Positions 40,001 to 47,418 of a stretch of 64,000 bases of DNA are shown here, one piece after another. The stretch lies in assembly GCA_018401495.1 (NCBI GenBank), contig JAGYJX010000004.1:21196-85195 (forward strand), read 5' to 3'. This DNA is from Rhodospirillaceae bacterium. GTDB lineage: Bacteria; Pseudomonadota; Alphaproteobacteria; Thalassobaculales; Thalassobaculaceae. The position numbers were made by a program, and so were the translations under genes. The first letter of the stretch is position 1; every line of letters begins with the position of its first letter. The notes beneath the pieces were generated by a model. It did no database searches. It was not told the origin of the DNA and worked only from the letters and a program-made list of their open reading frames with translations.

Positions 40001-40578
40001 TGGTCGACCGGGTCGCCGCCGCCGAGCGCAAGGCGGCGCCGGGCCGGGACGACCTGGCCCGGGCGGTGGCGCGCTACGCCTTCAAGCTGATGGCGATCAA
40101 GGACGAGTACGAGGTCGCCCGGCTGTACACCGACGGCGCCTTCGAGCGCCGGCTGCGCGAGCAGTTCGAGGGCGACTTCAGGCTGCGCTTCCACCTCGCC
40201 CCGCCGAGCTTCGCGCCCCGCGATCCGCAGACCGGGCATCTGAAGAAGCTTACCTTCGGGCCCTGGATGCTGCCGGCGTTCCGGGTGCTGGCGGCGCTCA
40301 AGGGCCTGCGCGGCGGCCGGTTCGACGTGTTCGGCCGCAGCGAGGAGCGCCGGATGGAGCGCCGGCTGCGCGACGAGTATCTGGCGACGGTCGAGGAGAT
40401 CGCCGGCGCGCTGACGGCGGAGAACCACGCCACGGCGGTCGAACTGGCGAGCGTGCCGGAGATGATCCGCGGCTTCGGCCACGTCAAGGAGAGCCACGTC
40501 GAGCGCGCCGAACAGCGCAAGGCCGCGCTGCTGGGGCAGTTCCGCAACCCCGAGGCGGCGCGCACCGCGGCGGAGTAG
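37079..40578 (+). CDS. Indolepyruvate ferredoxin oxidoreductase (fused), frameshifted
   Basis: Single-chain enzyme of about 1,165 residues that oxidatively decarboxylates indolepyruvate and other aryl pyruvates to acyl-CoA, reducing ferredoxin. Order: pyrimidine domain (SGYRGSPLGGYDQQLW), TPP-binding region (NLGDGTYNHSGS), iron-sulfur cysteines (CEGCGDCGVKSNC and CNKDFSCVKGFC), then the gamma domain (GIGGTGVVTIGALLGM) and a C-terminal extension. Two +1 frame changes near 37668 (extra G before CTTCAAG) and near 39694 (extra C in GACTCC) interrupt it. The start ATG 37079 follows GGGAGG. Identity is firm. Confidence 0.92.
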
Positions 40579-40601
40579 CAAGCGGGAGAGGCGGAGATCG
40601 G

Positions 40602-40645
40602 CGCAGCGGCGGCGGTGGCGTCGGGTGCCCGGCGCCGCCGCTGCG
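40602..40645. terminator. Bidirectional hairpin between convergent genes
   Basis: Perfect 13-bp inverted arms at 40602-40614 and 40633-40645 with an 18-nt loop, between the stops of the oxidoreductase (40578) and gapR (40649). No T run on either side, so termination may be rho-dependent or the hairpin may protect 3' ends. Confidence 0.5.
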
Positions 40646-40648
40646 GCG

Positions 40649-40894
40649 TTACGACATGCCGAGCGCCCTGAGGTACAGGTCGAGCACGGTCTCGAGTTCG
40701 TCGCGGTCGTCCTTGTCCATCTTCCGGAGCTTGAGGACCTGGCGCATGATCTTGACGTCGAAGCCGTTGCCCTTGGCCTCGGCGAACACGTCTCGGATGT
40801 CGGAGGCCAGCGCGGCCTTCTCTTCCTCGAGGCGCTCGATGCGCTCGATGTAGGAGCGGAGCTGATCGCCCGCGATGCCGCCCACGTCCACCAT
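40649..40894 (-). CDS. gapR: GapR family nucleoid-associated protein (DUF2312)
   Basis: Protein of 81 residues, strongly predicted coiled coil. [18 protein letters not shown], then [20 protein letters not shown] and LDLYLRALG, closely follow GapR of Caulobacter, which binds overtwisted AT-rich DNA ahead of replication and transcription. ATG 40894 has GAGGA just upstream; a longer form to 40948 is possible but less likely. Located near DUF1244 and the HutG-like gene, a frequent alphaproteobacterial neighbourhood. Confidence 0.92.
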   Translation of the reverse strand: MVDVGGIAGDQLRSYIERIERLEEEKAALASDIRDVFAEAKGNGFDVKIMRQVLKLRKMDKDDRDELETVLDLYLRALGMS

Positions 40895-40972
40895 GTCGTC
40901 CTCGATCCGGCCGCTTGAACAAGGGCCGGAACCTAGCGGTCCGGACACCGGGGTTCAAGCCGCAAACGGCGC

Positions 40973-41003
40973 TTGACACGACGTGAACGAGACAGTGAAC
41001 AAT
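40973..41003 (+). promoter_or_regulatory. Candidate promoter of the NTF2-like gene
   Basis: TTGACA at 40973-40978 is a perfect -35. The best -10 is AACAAT at 40998-41003 with 19-bp spacing. If used, transcription would start at or very near ATG 41010, giving a leaderless mRNA. Confidence 0.4.
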
Positions 41004-41009
41004 CGGGTC

Positions 41010-41408
41010 ATGCTGGCGACCATGATCTCCGATCCGACCGACCCGGTCCGCGCCCTCTGGGAGCGGATGAACGCCCGCGACTGGGACGGCATCCAGCGGC
41101 TGCTGGACGGCGGTTTCCAGGCGGTGTGGCCGCAGACCGGTGAGCGTATCCCCAGTCCGGCAGCCTATGTCGGGCTGAACCGCACCTATCCCGGCATCTG
41201 GCGCTGCACCGTGCTGGCGGTCGACGCCACCGCCGAGGGCGCGGTGGCGCGGGTGCGGATCACCGACGGCACGCTGTCGCTGTACGCGGTCGGCTTCTAC
41301 CGGGTGATGGGCGGCCGGATCCTGGCGGCGGAGGAGTATTTCGGCGACGCCGGCCCGCCGCCGCACGACCGCTCGGAGTGGACCGAGCCGCTGCCGGCGC
41401 CGCGCTGA
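41010..41408 (+). CDS. NTF2/SnoaL-like protein
   Basis: Protein of 132 residues from ATG 41010 (a GTG at 40983 would add nine). The pattern DPVRALWERMNARDWDGIQRLLDGGF, then YVGLNRTYPGIWRC and the C-terminal ILAAEEYFGDAGPPP, is that of the cone-shaped NTF2-like fold. Such proteins include isomerases and small ligand binders; no catalytic residues can be assigned. Divergent from gapR. Repeats of 27.2-kb type follow it. Confidence 0.7.
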   Translation: MLATMISDPTDPVRALWERMNARDWDGIQRLLDGGFQAVWPQTGERIPSPAAYVGLNRTYPGIWRCTVLAVDATAEGAVARVRITDGTLSLYAVGFYRVMGGRILAAEEYFGDAGPPPHDRSEWTEPLPAPR

Positions 41409-41417
41409 CCCGCGTCG

Positions 41418-41710
41418 GCTGGGTCCCCGGTCACCGCTGCGCGGCGCCCGGGATGACGATTGAGAGAGGGGCGGCTCTCTGCCTTGATGACGACGGCCTG
41501 GCGCTTCCCCTCGTCGTCATCCCGGCCAAGCGCAGCGCGAGCCGGGACCCACCCGCCGCCGCCGTGGTGAAGGCCAGAGCACCGCCGGTGGCGGTCCGGG
41601 AGAGAGGGGCGCTCCTCCACCCCTCACTGTCGTCACCCCGGACGGGCGCGCCAGTGGCGCGGTCGGTCCGGGGCCCACCGTGCGACGAGGGCTTGCCGTG
41701 GGGTAGCGCC
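41418..41710. repeat. Palindromic intergenic repeat cluster (copy B)
   Basis: About three half-units of the family at 27190-27502: GGGATGACG at about 41451, GTCGTCATCCCGG to about 41575, and GTCGTCACCCCGG near 41631. Bases 41512-41575 are identical to the complement of 27265-27328 over 64 bases. Lies between convergent genes; no gene found in the gap 41409-41737. Confidence 0.72.
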
Positions 41711-41737
41711 GATCGCTCCTCAAGCTGCCAAACCCAC

Positions 41738-42052
41738 TCAATGCTTCGGCGCGGTCTCCACGAACTTCGCCTTCTGCTCCGGCGACGCCTCGTTCTGGTG
41801 CTTGTCCTTCCACTCGGCGTAGGGCATGCCGTAGACGATCTCGCGGGCCTGCTCGTAGTCGATGTCGAGGCCCTTCTCGTCGGCGGCGGCGCGGTACCAT
41901 TTCGAGAGGCAGTTGCGGCAGAACCCGGCCAGGTTCATCAGGTCGATGTTCTGGACGTCGGCGCGGTCGCGCAGGTGGGCCACCAGCGTGCGGAACGCCG
42001 CCGCCTCAAGTTCCGTGCGGGTCTGCGGGTCGAGGGTCTCGTCGGCGGCCAT
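41738..42052 (-). CDS. DUF1244 family protein
   Basis: Protein of 104 residues with the signature NLAGFCRNCLSKWYRAAADE and IVYGMPYAEWKDKHQ, typical of DUF1244. The two cysteines of FCRNC may bind metal. No function is known. The start ATG 42052 is chosen; an upstream ATG at 42082 would add ten residues. It follows the HutG-like gene by 65 bases on the same strand. Confidence 0.87.
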   Translation of the reverse strand: MAADETLDPQTRTELEAAAFRTLVAHLRDRADVQNIDLMNLAGFCRNCLSKWYRAAADEKGLDIDYEQAREIVYGMPYAEWKDKHQNEASPEQKAKFVETAPKH

Positions 42053-42117
42053 GGCGTCTCTCCGATCCGGTCGTTCAGGCACTCAATATCGGGGTTCGGT
42101 GGCCGCTTCGCCAGCCC

Positions 42118-42879
42118 TCACTCCGGCAGGCCCCGCTCCAGGAGCGCCTCCAGCGCGTCGCCGAAGCGTCGCGCCCAGTCATCGCCGCCGGTCGGGTCGG
42201 CGATCAGGTCCTGGCGGAACTCCAGGGTCAGGCTGTGGCGGCCGTTGCCGTGCACCGGCACGGTGTAGCCCTCGGGGCCGATGCCGGAATAGGGCTGGTT
42301 GGCGCCGACGACGGCATCTGGATTGCGGGAGGCGAACAACCCGATCATCGCGGCGCTGGCGCGCTCGTCGTCGCCCCATAGGAAGCCGATGTGCCACGGC
42401 CGGTCGCCACCGCCGGTGCGCAGGCGCGGGGTGAAGCTGTGCAGCGCCACCAGCAGCACCGGCGCGGCGGCGCCGGCGAGGTGGCCGGCGATGGCGGCGT
42501 GGTAGGGCTCGAACAGCGCGGCGTAGCGCTCCCGACGGGCATCGTCGTCGAGGCCGCGGTTGCCCGGCACCTCGGTGCCGTCGGAGACCACCGGGATCGA
42601 GCCCGCGGTGAACGGGGGACGGTTGCAGTCGACCACCAGCCGCGAGTAGCCGGTGGCGGTCAGCGGCGCGTCGAACCGCTCGGCCAGGCGCCGGGCGAGG
42701 TGGGCGATGCCGATGTCGTAGCCAATGTGGCGGGCGAGCTCCTCGTCCGGCAGCCCGAGCCGGCCGAGGGCCGCCGGCACGGCGTTGGCGTCGTGGTCGG
42801 ACACGAACAGGATCGGCGCCGCGCCGTTCGGGTTCTCGATCCGAACGGCCGGCGGATCGTCGGGGGTCAGCAGGGTCAC
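42118..42879 (-). CDS. N-formylglutamate amidohydrolase family protein
   Basis: Protein of 253 residues of the FGase (HutG) family. FVSDHDANAVPAALG near residue 25, DCNRPPF, VALHSFTPRL and HSLTLEFRQD carry the likely metal ligands and catalytic residues. HutG hydrolyses N-formylglutamate in histidine degradation, but no other hut genes are near, so a broader amidase role is possible. Follows the DUF1028 gene by 18 bases. Confidence 0.85.
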   Translation of the reverse strand: MTLLTPDDPPAVRIENPNGAAPILFVSDHDANAVPAALGRLGLPDEELARHIGYDIGIAHLARRLAERFDAPLTATGYSRLVVDCNRPPFTAGSIPVVSDGTEVPGNRGLDDDARRERYAALFEPYHAAIAGHLAGAAAPVLLVALHSFTPRLRTGGGDRPWHIGFLWGDDERASAAMIGLFASRNPDAVVGANQPYSGIGPEGYTVPVHGNGRHSLTLEFRQDLIADPTGGDDWARRFGDALEALLERGLPE

Positions 42880-42897
42880 AGGGAGTCTCCGGCGGGG

Positions 42898-43596
42898 TCA
42901 GGTCGACTTCAGCAGCTCGGCGTGGCGGCGCATGAGATCCGGACTGTTGGCGATGGTCTCGGGCTCGAGCACCCGCCGCCGGGTGCCGTCGGCCGACGGG
43001 GCGTAGGCGGCCGCGAGGGCGCCGAGGTCGGCGATCGGGTCGTCGGAGCGGTCGACGCGCAGGTCCATCCACGGGAACGGGTCGTCGCGCACCACCAGCA
43101 GCGCCGCCGAGCCGAGCGGGTCGAGCTCGCCGCCCGCCGCCAGGCCGGCCGCCAGCGCCGCCACCAGCCGGGACTCCAGGAGACTGGCACGGTCGGCCAG
43201 GAAGGCGTCGAGCATGGCCTGTGGCACCGCCTCGCTGCCCAGGATGTTGCCGATCGCGATGGCGCCGTCGGCGGCGGCGTGGCCGTGCCAGGAGTAGATC
43301 TCGCTGCCGTGAAAGGCGGCGGTGCGGCCGGACGCGTCGACCACCGCGATCTGCCGCCAACGGGCGTCGTCGCGCCCGGCGGTCAGGGCTGCGACAGTCT
43401 CCTCGGCGCTCAACCCCTGCTCCAGCAGGCGCAGGCCGAGCGGGCCGAGCCGCGGGTCGGTGCGATGCTGGGTCAGCACGGCGCCGACGCCGGCGGCGGC
43501 GTAGGGGCAGCGGGCGCCGACGCACAGGCCCGAGGTGGTGACGGCGACCCCGAAGGCGCCGGTATCCGGGTCGCGGGCGGCGATCGAGAAAGTCAT
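42898..43596 (-). CDS. DUF1028 (Ntn-hydrolase-like) protein, first copy
   Basis: Protein of 232 residues. MTFSIAARDPDTGAFGVAVTTSG at the N terminus, VGAVLTQHRTDPRLGPLGLRLL, and DLRVDRSDDPIADL are characteristic of DUF1028. The fold is related to Ntn hydrolases, and members have been proposed as peptide or amide hydrolases. A second copy with similar sequence is at 48633-49308. It starts the minus-strand set DUF1028, HutG-like, DUF1244. Confidence 0.87.
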   Translation of the reverse strand: MTFSIAARDPDTGAFGVAVTTSGLCVGARCPYAAAGVGAVLTQHRTDPRLGPLGLRLLEQGLSAEETVAALTAGRDDARWRQIAVVDASGRTAAFHGSEIYSWHGHAAADGAIAIGNILGSEAVPQAMLDAFLADRASLLESRLVAALAAGLAAGGELDPLGSAALLVVRDDPFPWMDLRVDRSDDPIADLGALAAAYAPSADGTRRRVLEPETIANSPDLMRRHAELLKST

Positions 43597-43727
43597 GCGG
43601 CGGGCTCCGGCGTGACGCGGGCGTCGTGGTGCGCTAAGGGGGTGCGCTGGACGGGACGGCGGATCCAAGCACAGGCGCGCCGCCCGGGCCAGATCGAACG
43701 GCCAGCTCGAACGGGCCAGGTCGAAGG

Positions 43728-44960
43728 GTGCGGGTGAGGGCGGCGGTGCGGGTTCTGTTCGGATGGGAGTTCGGGGCCGGACTCGGTCACCTGACGCGGT
43801 TCCGGCCGATCGGCGACCGGCTGGTGGCGGCGGGTGCGGAGGTGGTGCTGGCGCTGCAGGACGTCGACCTCGCCGGGCCGTTCCTCGATCCCGCGACGGC
43901 GCGGCCGCGGCCCGGATACCGTCTGCTGCAGGCGCCGCGTTGGCAGATCCCGCGCGATCCGGCGATCCGCAAGATCCCGACCCACAGCTTCGCCGACGTG
44001 CTGCGGCTGGTCGGCTACGGCCATCGTTCCGGCTTGGCGCACCGCCTGACCGCCTGGGAGGGGGTGCTGGATACGGCGCGCCCGGATGTGGTGGTCGCCG
44101 ACTTCTCGCCGACCCTGAGGCTGGCGGCGCGTGGCCGGACGCCGTGCGTGGTGATCGGCAACGGCTACACGATTCCGCCGGCCGGCCGGCCGATGCCGCC
44201 GATCCGGCCATGGCAGGATACGCTCGAGGCCTTCAGCGTCGACCACGAGGCCGAGTTGCTGGAGGCTGCCAACGCCGCGTTGCGGGCGCGCGGGTCGGCG
44301 CCGATCGGCCATCTCGCCGACGCCCTGCACGGTGAAGCCACCTTCGTGTTTTCGCTGCCTCTGGTCGATCCCTACGCCCGCTATCGCACCGCGCCGACCC
44401 TGGCACCGTTCAACATGCCGCGCGGCATCCGTCCGATGACGTGGGACGACCGCCGGCCCGACGGCGTGTTCCTGTATCTGCCCGGCAGCCACACCCATGT
44501 CCGCACCGCGTTGCAGGCGCTGGCCGAAGCCGGCGCCGCCGGCGAGGCCTACGTCGCCGGCCTGCCGCCGGCTGCAGCCCGGGACTTTGCCGGCGCGGGT
44601 CTCGTGATGCACGCCGAGCCCCAGGATTTCGCCGCCGTCATGCCGGCGGCCCGGCTGGTCATCCATCATGGCGGGCTGTCGACCGCGGTCGCCGCGCTGA
44701 TGGCCGCGACGCCGCAGCTGATCCTGCCGTGGAACCTGGAGCACCTGGTGACCGCGCGCGCCGTCGAGGCGACCGGAGCGGCCGCGGTGGCACCGGCAGA
44801 CCGGATCGACGTGAAGCGAATCGCTGGCGCCATCCGAGCGCTGCTGCAGGACCGCTCGCGGGCCGTCCGCGCCGCGGCGGCGGCGTCGACGGTCAACCTC
44901 GGCGACCCTGAGGCCGGGGTCGCCGCGGTGGTCGAGGAGGTGCGCCGCCTCGCCGGGTGA
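43728..44960 (+). CDS. Glycosyltransferase of GT-B (UGT-like) type
   Basis: Protein of about 410 residues. GWEFGAGLGHLTRFRPIGDRL near the N terminus, VVIGNGYTIPP, FLYLPGSHTHVRTALQALAE and AARLVIHHGGLSTAVAALMAATPQLILPWNLEH are typical of family-1-like nucleotide-sugar transferases (HGG motif for the sugar nucleotide). Several in-frame GTG starts exist between 43728 and 43746. Divergent from the DUF1028 gene; its stop codon forms half of a palindrome shared with bfr. Confidence 0.8.
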   Translation: MRVRAAVRVLFGWEFGAGLGHLTRFRPIGDRLVAAGAEVVLALQDVDLAGPFLDPATARPRPGYRLLQAPRWQIPRDPAIRKIPTHSFADVLRLVGYGHRSGLAHRLTAWEGVLDTARPDVVVADFSPTLRLAARGRTPCVVIGNGYTIPPAGRPMPPIRPWQDTLEAFSVDHEAELLEAANAALRARGSAPIGHLADALHGEATFVFSLPLVDPYARYRTAPTLAPFNMPRGIRPMTWDDRRPDGVFLYLPGSHTHVRTALQALAEAGAAGEAYVAGLPPAAARDFAGAGLVMHAEPQDFAAVMPAARLVIHHGGLSTAVAALMAATPQLILPWNLEHLVTARAVEATGAAAVAPADRIDVKRIAGAIRALLQDRSRAVRAAAAASTVNLGDPEAGVAAVVEEVRRLAG

Positions 44961-44978
44961 CCGGTCGCGGACCGGTCA
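44958..44978. terminator. Palindrome spanning both convergent stop codons
   Basis: A perfect 9-bp inverted repeat (TGACCGGTC / GACCGGTCA, 3-nt loop) runs from the TGA of the glycosyltransferase to the TCA that encodes the bfr stop. It probably acts as a bidirectional 3'-end hairpin. Confidence 0.5.
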
Positions 44979-45464
44979 GTCGTCGCCGCTCTGGTTGGCT
45001 TCCGCCTGCAGGTGGGTGTAGTGCTCCAGGCCGATCCGGCCGATCAGGTCGAGCTGCGTCTCCAGGTAGTCGACGTGCTCTTCCTCGTTGTCGAGGATCT
45101 TCTTGAACAGGTCACGGGACACGTAATCCTGGACGCTTTCGGCGTGCATGATCGCGACCCTGAGGTCGGGGATGCCCTTGTGCTCGAGCCGGAGATCGCA
45201 TTCCAGGATCTCCTTCACGCTTTCGCCGATCTGCAGCTTGTCGAGTTCCTGCAGGTTCGGCAGCCCCTCGAGGAACAGGATGCGCTTGATCAGCCAGTCG
45301 GCGTGATGCATCTCCTCGATCGACTCGTCGTGCTCGTGCTTGGCGAGCTTGGAGACGCCCCAGTCCGCCAGGATCCGCGAGTGCAGGAAGTACTGGTTGA
45401 TCGCCGTCAACTCGTTCTTGAGGATCCGGTTCAGGTGCTCGATGACCTTCTTGTCGCCCTTCAT
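44976..45464 (-). CDS. bfr: Bacterioferritin
   Basis: Heme-containing iron-storage protein, 162 residues. All ferroxidase ligands are in register with E. coli Bfr: E18, Y25, E51, H54, E94, E127 and H130; M52 is the heme ligand. 24 copies form a hollow shell that stores iron. The start ATG 45464 follows a purine-rich site. The promoter gap holds an AT-rich block that may be an iron-responsive operator. A Bfd gene is 1.7 kb away. Confidence 0.96.
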   Translation of the reverse strand: MKGDKKVIEHLNRILKNELTAINQYFLHSRILADWGVSKLAKHEHDESIEEMHHADWLIKRILFLEGLPNLQELDKLQIGESVKEILECDLRLEHKGIPDLRVAIMHAESVQDYVSRDLFKKILDNEEEHVDYLETQLDLIGRIGLEHYTHLQAEANQSGDD

Positions 45465-45520
45465 GAGGGTAGACCTCCACGATGATGTTGGCGGCAGGAT
45501 ACCCCGATGCCGTTGGCGAA

Positions 45521-45546
45521 TAAATAATCATTATAAATTAAATACT
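45521..45546. promoter_or_regulatory. AT-rich block, candidate iron-responsive operator
   Basis: ATAATCATTATA at 45524-45535 resembles the 3' two-thirds of a Fur box within a 26-base AT-rich stretch, in the divergent gap between bfr and an alpha/beta hydrolase gene. Alphaproteobacteria often regulate bfr through Irr, whose box is not seen. Low certainty. Confidence 0.3.
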
Positions 45547-45583
45547 TGAACGATAGTCAGTCGCATTAACCGCGGAGCGTGCC

Positions 45584-46312
45584 GTGTCAGATCCATCGTC
45601 CGGTACCGTGGACACGCTGGTCCTGCTGCCGGGCTTCATGTGCGACGCCGATCTGTGGACCGACGTGACGGCCGCACTCGACCCGCGCTGGCGCGTGGTT
45701 CACGCCGATCTGTTCCAGGACACCTCTATCGAGGCGATGGCGGCGCGGGCGCTGGCCGACACCACCGGGCATCTGGTTGCCGTCGGGTTCTCCATGGGCG
45801 GCTTCGTGGCCCGGGAGATGGCGCTGACGGCGCCGGATCGGGTGCGCGCTCTGGCGCTGATCGGCTCGTCCGCGATGGGCAACCCACCCGAGCGGGTCGC
45901 CCGCAACCGTGAGCGCCGGGCTCGGATCGCGGACGCCCCGTTCCGCGGCCTGTCGCGCACCGACCTGCGGCGCGCGCTGCACCCGACGCGCCGCGACGAC
46001 GAGGCGCTGGTGGAGCGCATGCTGGCCATGGGCGCGCGGCTCGGCAAGGACGTCCTGCTGCGCCAGCTTGCCCTTGAGCGCCAGGACGGCCATGACCGGC
46101 TCGCCGAGATCGCCTGCCCGGCCCTGGTGGTGGCCGCCGACGCCGACGAACTCCGGCCGCGCGCCGAGACCGACCGGCTGGCCGCCGGGATCCCTGGTGC
46201 GCGCCACGAGATCATTGCGAACAGCGGCCACATGATACCGCTCGAGCATCCCGGCCCGATGGCGGCGCTGCTCAACGAATGGCTGGCCCGGGTGGTGCCG
46301 AAGGCCGGGTGA
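45584..46312 (+). CDS. Alpha/beta hydrolase
   Basis: Protein of 242 residues. LVLLPGFMCDADLWTDV is the oxyanion region, GFSMGG at 68-73 the nucleophile elbow (S70), ADADELRP holds the acid, and NSGHMIPLEHP the catalytic histidine. Short cap. Related to esterase and MhpC-like hydrolases; substrate unknown. GTG start at 45584; divergent from bfr. Confidence 0.88.
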   Translation: MSDPSSGTVDTLVLLPGFMCDADLWTDVTAALDPRWRVVHADLFQDTSIEAMAARALADTTGHLVAVGFSMGGFVAREMALTAPDRVRALALIGSSAMGNPPERVARNRERRARIADAPFRGLSRTDLRRALHPTRRDDEALVERMLAMGARLGKDVLLRQLALERQDGHDRLAEIACPALVVAADADELRPRAETDRLAAGIPGARHEIIANSGHMIPLEHPGPMAALLNEWLARVVPKAG

Positions 46313-46471
46313 GTACGTCGGTCCCCGGAGGCGCCGCGATCCAGCTTTTCGGCGAATGCCTGGATTTGATCGGGATCAGTGCGACGGCCGCAAAACTCCG
46401 CGATACGCCGGTCATGAGGAGCGCGTCACGGGTGAGGCGTCCCACCAGCACGATCGCCGGAGGCCACGTCG

Positions 46472-46915
46472 ATGTCGCAGAACAAGCCGTCGACCACGGC
46501 AATCGCCGCCTGGAGGGCGCTGTTGCGGACTGGCCCTGGTGTGCTGGCGGTGGTCGAGGCCGACCTGAAGTCGGCCGGCTTTCCGGCGCTCGCCTGGTAC
46601 GACGCGCTGGTCGAACTGCGCGCCGCGGGTTCGGAGGGATTGCGGCCGGGCGACCTCGAGCGGCGCCTGCAGTTGGCGCAGTACACCGTTTCGCGGCTGG
46701 TCGACCGCCTCGAGCGCGCCGGACTGGTCGACCGCCGACCCTGCCCGGAGGACGCGCGCAGCAGCCTGCTGACCGCCACCCCGATGGGTGTCGATCTGCT
46801 GGCGCGGATGTGGCCGGCCTACGCTGCAGCCATCCATTCCCGGCTTGGCGCGCGCCTTACCGACGCGGAGGCGGCGGAACTGGCGCGGTTGCTGGGCAAG
46901 CTCCAGGAGGAGTAG
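46472..46915 (+). CDS. MarR family transcriptional regulator
   Basis: Protein of 147 residues with a winged helix: LRPGDLERRLQLAQYTVSRLVDRLERAGLVDRRP, followed by DARSSLLTATPMG in the wing. The C-terminal helices dimerise. ATG at 46472 with GGAGG about 13 bases upstream. Stands alone; the 159 bases before it contain no gene that I can support. Its target is not evident. It converges on Bfd. Confidence 0.88.
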   Translation: MSQNKPSTTAIAAWRALLRTGPGVLAVVEADLKSAGFPALAWYDALVELRAAGSEGLRPGDLERRLQLAQYTVSRLVDRLERAGLVDRRPCPEDARSSLLTATPMGVDLLARMWPAYAAAIHSRLGARLTDAEAAELARLLGKLQEE

Positions 46916-46922
46916 CGCCGGT

Positions 46923-47148
46923 TCAGGCGATCGCCGGTTCGGCCGGCAAGCCGAACGGTTGCGCCGCTTCCGAGCGGCGACGGCAGGGCGTGGCGTGCCG
47001 AGACCATCTCGCGGATCGTGTCCTTGCACTTGCCGCACTGAGGGACCGCCTCGAGCCGCTTGTAGACCTGTCCGGCGGTGCGGGCGCCATCGTCGATGGC
47101 GCGGTTCACGTCGCGGTCGGTGAAGGCGTTGCAGAGGCACACATACAT
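46923..47148 (-). CDS. bfd: Bacterioferritin-associated ferredoxin, frameshifted
   Basis: Small [2Fe-2S] protein that delivers electrons to bacterioferritin to release iron. MYVCLCNAFTDRDVNRA and VPQCGKCKDTIREMV give the four cluster cysteines at 4, 6, 38 and 41. The first frame runs on into the antisense of the MarR gene; with one extra base near 46990 discounted, it ends as PCRRRSEAAQPFGLPAEPAIA at 46923, a normal length of about 74. ATG at 47148. Confidence 0.8.
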
Positions 47149-47236
47149 CGCGGCATCCCTCGGAAGGACACGGTTACCCTGCGGCTGCTGCGAACGACTG
47201 TCAATAACAACCGAGTCGAAATTCGGTTTGGCCCGC

Positions 47237-47380
47237 TCATCCCTCTGCCGCCCGTTGCAGCGCCGCGATGTCGAGCTTGGTCATCGCCATGAACGTCGTC
47301 ATCACCCGCTGCGCCCGCGCGGGGTCGCCGCCGGTCTTCAATGTCGGAAGGATGGACGGAACGATATGCCAGGACACAGC
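47237..47380 (-). pseudogene. Remnant of a VOC/PhnB-like gene
   Basis: Fragment of about 47 codons matching the C terminus of PhnB-like VOC proteins: WHIVPSILPTL, then GDPARAQRVMTTFMAMTKLDIAAL, ending at the TGA at 47237-47239. Upstream the frame meets TAG at 47381-47383, inside a direct repeat, and no other part of the gene is present. It is a decayed remnant, not a functional gene. Confidence 0.65.
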
Positions 47381-47418
47381 CTACCGTCGTCCCCCTCGGG
47401 GACAGCCTACCGTCGTCC
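47376..47418. repeat. 17-bp direct repeats at the VOC-remnant/MFS junction
   Basis: ACAGCCTACCGTCGTCC occurs at 47376-47392 and 47402-47418 (26-base period). The second copy includes the MFS stop codon; the first supplies the stop that closes the VOC fragment. Likely a rearrangement scar. Confidence 0.6.

Noticed and set aside
46313..46471. Possible minus-strand gene between the hydrolase and MarR genes
   Set aside because: The frame yields no recognisable pattern and overlaps the MarR start; no ribosome-binding site.
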